Assembly: GCA_035536915.1 (NCBI GenBank)
Contig: DATLNE010000030.1
Span: 1-48,274 of the forward strand
Direction: 5' to 3'
DNA: 48,274 nt
Source: Acidimicrobiales bacterium
GTDB taxonomy: Bacteria; Actinomycetota; Acidimicrobiia; Acidimicrobiales; JAHWLA01
In this document: piece after piece, positions 44,786-48,274 of the stretch
Layout of the letters: each line of letters begins with the position of its first letter
Position numbering within the stretch: position 1 is the first letter of the stretch
Program-made: the position numbers and the translations under genes
Notes under the pieces: generated by a model
Seen by the model: only the letters and a program-made list of their open reading frames with translations
What the model was told of the DNA's origin: nothing
Databases searched by the model: none

Positions 44786-47278
44786 GTGCAGGCAAAGAAG
44801 GCGACGGGGAGGGCGTTCCACGCTCCGACGACCCGCGTCTGGATGCTCAACGCCGCACTCGTGGCGGCCGCACTCCTGGTCTTCGGGTTTTCGACGCGGC
44901 ATCAGGACGTCCTGCTCACCGGTGAGTTCAAGGTCGCCCCGTGGGTCGTGGCCGTCTTGTTCCTTGTGGCCGAGATGTCCGTTGTGCACATCGTCTTCCG
45001 TCGGGAGAGCTACTCGTTCTCGCTGAGCGAGATACCGCTCGTCCTCGGCTTGTTCTTCCTCCTGCCGTCCCACCTGGTGGCTGCCCAGCTCGTCGGCGCA
45101 GGCATCGCCCTCGGGCTGTGGCGTCGCCAGCCACTGATGAAGCTGTGCTTCAACCTCGCCCACATGGTCCTCGAGACGTGCCTGGCGGTGAGCGTCCTGC
45201 GAGTGCTCGACAGCACGCCCGACCCCTTCACGCTTCGCACCGCGGCGGCGGCGGTGGCGGCCACGACGGTGGCGGCGGCCGTGTCCTCGCTGTCCATCTG
45301 CATCGCCATCTCCCTGTACGAGGGACGCCCGCAGACCGACAAGCTCGCCACGTCGGTGCTCGGCGCCTTCCTCTCGGGCGCCACCAACGCCAGCCTCGGG
45401 CTCATGCTGCTCGTGCTGTTCTGGGTCGACCCGGGCACGGGATGGCTGACGGTGGCTCCCGCCGCCGTGCTGCTCGTCGCCTACCGGAACCTCACCCAGA
45501 GCCGCGAGAAGCAGGACGGGCTGGAGTTCCTCTACCAGGCGTCGCACATCCTCCACCGCGGCATTTCGCTCGACGAGCGCATGGTGCAACTCCTGACGCT
45601 CGCCCGCGAGACGTTCCACTCCTCGGTGGCCGAGCTCATCCTCGAACCGGTCCGCGACGGCGACCGGGGCCTGCGCACGGCGGTAGGCCCGGGCGACCAG
45701 GTGCACAGGCTCGACCCCTTCGACCTCGATGCCGTCGACCTCGACGCCGTCACCTTCAAGCCCGGCTCGGCCATGGTCGCCACCCTCGACGGCGAGCACC
45801 GCCGCTTGGGCACCATCGTGATCGCCGGTCCCAGCGCCGCCCAGGGACGCTTCTCGTCACGCCAGTTGCACCTGTTCGAGACGTTCGTCAACCACGTGAC
45901 GGTGGCCTTGGAGAACGGCGTGCTGGAGACCTCGCTGGCCCAGGTCACCGAGCTCAAGGAGGAACTGCGGCACCAGGCGTTCCACGACGAGCTCACCGGG
46001 CTCGGCAACCGCTCGTTGTTCGTCACCGAACTGGAGGCGGCGGTGGCCGACGGCGTCGCCGTGTTGTTCGTCGACCTCGACGACTTCAAGACGGTCAACG
46101 ACACCCTGGGCCACGCCGCGGGCGACGAGCTGCTCGTGCATGCAGCCGAGCGCCTGCGCCACTGCCTGCGCCCCGGCGACGTGGCGGCCCGGTTGGGCGG
46201 CGACGAGTTCGCCGTGCTCATCGGCGGAAGTTGTCCCGACGACGACGCCGTGCGGGTCGCCCAACGGCTGCTCGACTCGTTGGGCGAGCCGTTCACCGTG
46301 CAGGGCGAACTGGTGCACGTCGGCGCCAGCGTCGGCGTGGCCACCACCACGGTGGCCACCAACGCCGACGACTTGCTGCGGCATGCAGACGTCGCCATGT
46401 ACACGGCCAAGGTGCGAGGCAAGAACCGCTGGGAGGTGTTCGAGCCCGCCATGCAGCGCGCCGTCGCCGCCCGCCACGCGGCCAAGACGCAGATGCAGCG
46501 GGCTATCAGCCGCGGCGAGTTCCTGCTGCACTACCAGCCGATCGTCGACTTGTGGGACGGCTCGATCATGGGCGCCGAGGCGCTGGTGCGGTGGTGGCAC
46601 CCCGAGCGCGGGCTGCTGCCCCCCTCGGAGTTCGTGCCTGCTGCCGAAGACCTCGGCCTCATCGGGCCGTTGGGCCGGTTGGTCTTGGAGCAAGCGTGCG
46701 CCGAGGCGCGGGCGTGGCAGCGGGCCTACCCGCGGCCAGTGCCTGTCGCCGTCACCGTCAACGTGTCGGCTCGCGAGTTCCAACAGCCCGACTACGTCGA
46801 CGCCACCCTCGCCGTCATCGCCGCCTCGGGCGTGGCGCCGGGCAGCCTCATCCTGGAGATCACCGAGAGCGCCATGGTCGACGGGCCCAAGGGCGCGGGC
46901 GACAAGCTGCGGGCGCTGAAGGCGGCGGGCGTGCGCTTGGCCATCGACGACTTCGGCACCGGGTACTCGTCGCTGAGCTACCTGGAAGAGCTGTCGATCG
47001 ATGTGCTCAAGATCGCCAAGCCCTTCGTCGACGGGCTCGCCACCGCTCGCAACCGCCCGGCGCTGGCGCAGGCCATCGTCAACCTGGGCGACACCCTCGA
47101 CCTCGAAGTCATCGCCGAGGGCGTTGAGGACAACGACCAGGCCGACGCCTTGCGGGCCATGGGGTGCCGGCTCAGCCAGGGCTACGTGTTCGCCAAGCCG
47201 GTCGACGCCGTGACGCTGCGGCGCATGCTCGCCCGCGGCGCGGTCGACATGGCGGGCCTGTCGGTGACGATCGCCTGA
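44786..47278 (+). CDS. Membrane GAF-GGDEF-EAL bifunctional c-di-GMP protein
   Basis: An 830-residue protein. Residues 1-225 carry about seven membrane helices (MASE-like sensor), about 235-385 a GAF-like domain, about 390-555 a GGDEF domain (LTGLGNR; VDLDDFKTVND; RLGGDEF with an RPGD I-site five residues upstream) and about 565-815 an EAL domain (EALVRWWHPERG, NVSAREF, LEITESAM, IDDFGTGYSSL). Both active sites look intact, so synthesis and hydrolysis of c-di-GMP are both possible. KIDRSF is KIAKPF here. GTG start with GAGGGGG before it. Convergent with tesB. Confidence 0.92.
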   Translation: MQAKKATGRAFHAPTTRVWMLNAALVAAALLVFGFSTRHQDVLLTGEFKVAPWVVAVLFLVAEMSVVHIVFRRESYSFSLSEIPLVLGLFFLLPSHLVAAQLVGAGIALGLWRRQPLMKLCFNLAHMVLETCLAVSVLRVLDSTPDPFTLRTAAAAVAATTVAAAVSSLSICIAISLYEGRPQTDKLATSVLGAFLSGATNASLGLMLLVLFWVDPGTGWLTVAPAAVLLVAYRNLTQSREKQDGLEFLYQASHILHRGISLDERMVQLLTLARETFHSSVAELILEPVRDGDRGLRTAVGPGDQVHRLDPFDLDAVDLDAVTFKPGSAMVATLDGEHRRLGTIVIAGPSAAQGRFSSRQLHLFETFVNHVTVALENGVLETSLAQVTELKEELRHQAFHDELTGLGNRSLFVTELEAAVADGVAVLFVDLDDFKTVNDTLGHAAGDELLVHAAERLRHCLRPGDVAARLGGDEFAVLIGGSCPDDDAVRVAQRLLDSLGEPFTVQGELVHVGASVGVATTTVATNADDLLRHADVAMYTAKVRGKNRWEVFEPAMQRAVAARHAAKTQMQRAISRGEFLLHYQPIVDLWDGSIMGAEALVRWWHPERGLLPPSEFVPAAEDLGLIGPLGRLVLEQACAEARAWQRAYPRPVPVAVTVNVSAREFQQPDYVDATLAVIAASGVAPGSLILEITESAMVDGPKGAGDKLRALKAAGVRLAIDDFGTGYSSLSYLEELSIDVLKIAKPFVDGLATARNRPALAQAIVNLGDTLDLEVIAEGVEDNDQADALRAMGCRLSQGYVFAKPVDAVTLRRMLARGAVDMAGLSVTIA

Positions 47279-47287
47279 CGCAAGCCG

Positions 47288-48133
47288 TCAGACGAGGCGG
47301 ACCAGCCCCTCCTGCACGACGGAGACGACGAGCCTGCCGTCCTGGGAGTAGATGTGCCCTTGCGCCAGGCCGCGAGCGGCGTGGGACGACGGGCTTTCCT
47401 GGTCGTAGAGCAGCCACTCGTCGGCTCGGAAGGGGCGGTGGAACCACATGGCGTGGTCGAGGCTGGCGCCCATGAGCCGGGGGTCGCCCCAACTGATGCC
47501 GTGGGCCAGGAGGATCGAGTCGAGCAGCGTCATGTCGGACGCGTAGGCCACCACGCACGCGTGCAGCAGCGGGTCGTCGGAGAGGGTGCCGTCGGCCCGG
47601 AACCACACCTGTTGTGCGGGGGTTCGTGGCCCTCGCTGGGCCCGCGGCGGGTCGTCGGCGTGCCGGGTGTCGATGGGCCTCGGGCGGGCATACCAGTCGC
47701 CCATCTCCTCGGCCCACGGCGCGTGGCGCTCTTGGAACGTCGGGAGCGTGTCGGGGTCGGGGGCCTCCGGCATGGGCTGTTGATGGTCGAGGCCGTCCTC
47801 GGCGACATGGAAGGACGCCGACAGGTTGAAGATGGCCTGCCCGTGCTGGATGGCGACGACCCGGCGGGTGGTGAACGACTTGCCGTCGCGGATGCGGTCG
47901 ACCTCGTAGAGGATGGGCACGTCGGGGTCGCCTGGGCGCAGGAAGTAGGCGTGCAGCGAATGCACGAACCGGTCGGGCTCCACGGTGCGCCCGGCAGCGA
48001 CCAAGGCTTGCCCTGCCACCTGGCCACCGAAGACCCGCTGGCGCTTCTCGTCAGGGCTCTGCCCCCGGAAGATGTTGACCTCGATGGGCTCGAGGTCGAG
48101 GAGCTCGACGAGCTCGTCCAGTGCCTTCGTCAC
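47288..48133 (-). CDS. tesB: Acyl-CoA thioesterase II (TesB)
   Basis: A 281-residue double-hotdog thioesterase: RVFGGQVAGQALVAAGRTV, HSLHAYFLRPGDPDVPILYEVDRIRDGKSFTTRRVVAIQHG (N-terminal hotdog), and the C-terminal hotdog YASDMTLLDSILLAHG...GASLDHAMWFHRPFRADEWLLYDQESPSSHAARGLAQGHIYSQDGRLVVSVVQEG, which contains the catalytic Asp. It hydrolyses medium- to long-chain acyl-CoAs. GTG start; divergent from the partial gene at the right edge. Confidence 0.93.
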   Translation of the reverse strand: MTKALDELVELLDLEPIEVNIFRGQSPDEKRQRVFGGQVAGQALVAAGRTVEPDRFVHSLHAYFLRPGDPDVPILYEVDRIRDGKSFTTRRVVAIQHGQAIFNLSASFHVAEDGLDHQQPMPEAPDPDTLPTFQERHAPWAEEMGDWYARPRPIDTRHADDPPRAQRGPRTPAQQVWFRADGTLSDDPLLHACVVAYASDMTLLDSILLAHGISWGDPRLMGASLDHAMWFHRPFRADEWLLYDQESPSSHAARGLAQGHIYSQDGRLVVSVVQEGLVRLV

Positions 48134-48234
48134 CGGCCCATCCTCGCGCGGGCCGGGCGTCGCCCAGCCGGCCGTCCCGGGGGGCGCCGTCCGGGGGCGG
48201 AGGGGGGATGAACCGGTGAGGGGACGGACACCGG

Positions 48235-48240
48235 TAGCCT
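48235..48240 (+). promoter_or_regulatory. -10 box (TAGCCT) before the right-edge gene
   Basis: TAGCCT ends 7 bases before GTG 48248, the same spacing as elsewhere in the window. Confidence 0.45.
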
Positions 48241-48247
48241 CGCCCGG

Positions 48248-48274
48248 GTGTCCGTGACCACCCCGATCGCCACC
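48248..48274 (+). CDS. Start of a gene cut by the window edge
   Basis: GTG TCC GTG ACC ... encodes MSVTTPIAT before the window ends. The -10 box supports the start, but nine residues are too few to identify the product. Confidence 0.4.

Overview
The window looks like ordinary chromosome from a high-GC Gram-positive actinobacterium. Acidimicrobiia or a close relative is my best guess. The evidence is GC-rich codon third positions, a coproheme-decarboxylase (ChdC/HemQ) gene, an actinobacterial-type amt-glnK-glnD operon with a GlnR-like operator, a PAC2 protein (usual in proteasome-bearing actinobacteria), an Lhr-Nei pair, and many genes with a TANNNT box 6-9 bases before the start codon and no Shine-Dalgarno sequence (probable leaderless mRNAs). 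All family names come from motif recognition by eye, not database searches.

Layout. 1-3.5 kb: M48 protease, permuted SpoIID/LytB-like protein, ChdC. 3.5-8.4 kb (minus strand): branched-chain amino-acid/amide ABC transporter livK-livH-livMG(fusion)-livF. 8.4-10.5 kb: degenerate AlaX, LarE sulfur transferase, NIL-domain protein, DUF2993 protein. 10.5-13.6 kb: PPOX-fold protein, a segment with two small membrane proteins between 12-bp direct repeats, unknown small proteins, and an MntA/HepT toxin-antitoxin pair. 13.6-18.9 kb: CoA-disulfide-reductase-like flavoprotein, then the nitrogen operon amt-glnK-glnD.

18.87-21.15 kb is the most interesting part. It is an approximately 2.27-kb cassette holding a TIR-domain gene (with an apparent frameshift) and a divergent EVE-PD-(D/E)XK nuclease gene. 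Imperfect inverted repeats of about 28 bp bound it exactly between glnD and a NUDIX gene. The outer 11 bp of these repeats (cccgagtacat) recur in a perfect 43-bp palindrome between lhr and nei 11 kb away, where the match extends through the upstream stop codon. This points to a palindromic repeat family and a candidate mobile anti-phage unit.

21.2-32.9 kb: NUDIX, DUF1232, M1 peptidase, amidase, PAC2, an unknown secreted protein, and lhr-nei. 32.9-39.2 kb: MFS exporter, SDR, CBS-citrate synthase fusion, GNAT, ArsR-SRPBCC pair, PGPGW membrane protein, Fic protein. 39.3-48.3 kb: 2H phosphoesterase, a second citrate synthase (gltA), ECF sigma factor with a membrane partner, lytic transglycosylase plus PQQ-type sugar dehydrogenase lipoprotein, a membrane GGDEF-EAL protein, TesB thioesterase, and the first codons of one more gene. 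No rRNA, tRNA or CRISPR array was seen. No gene-free stretch exceeds 300 bp.
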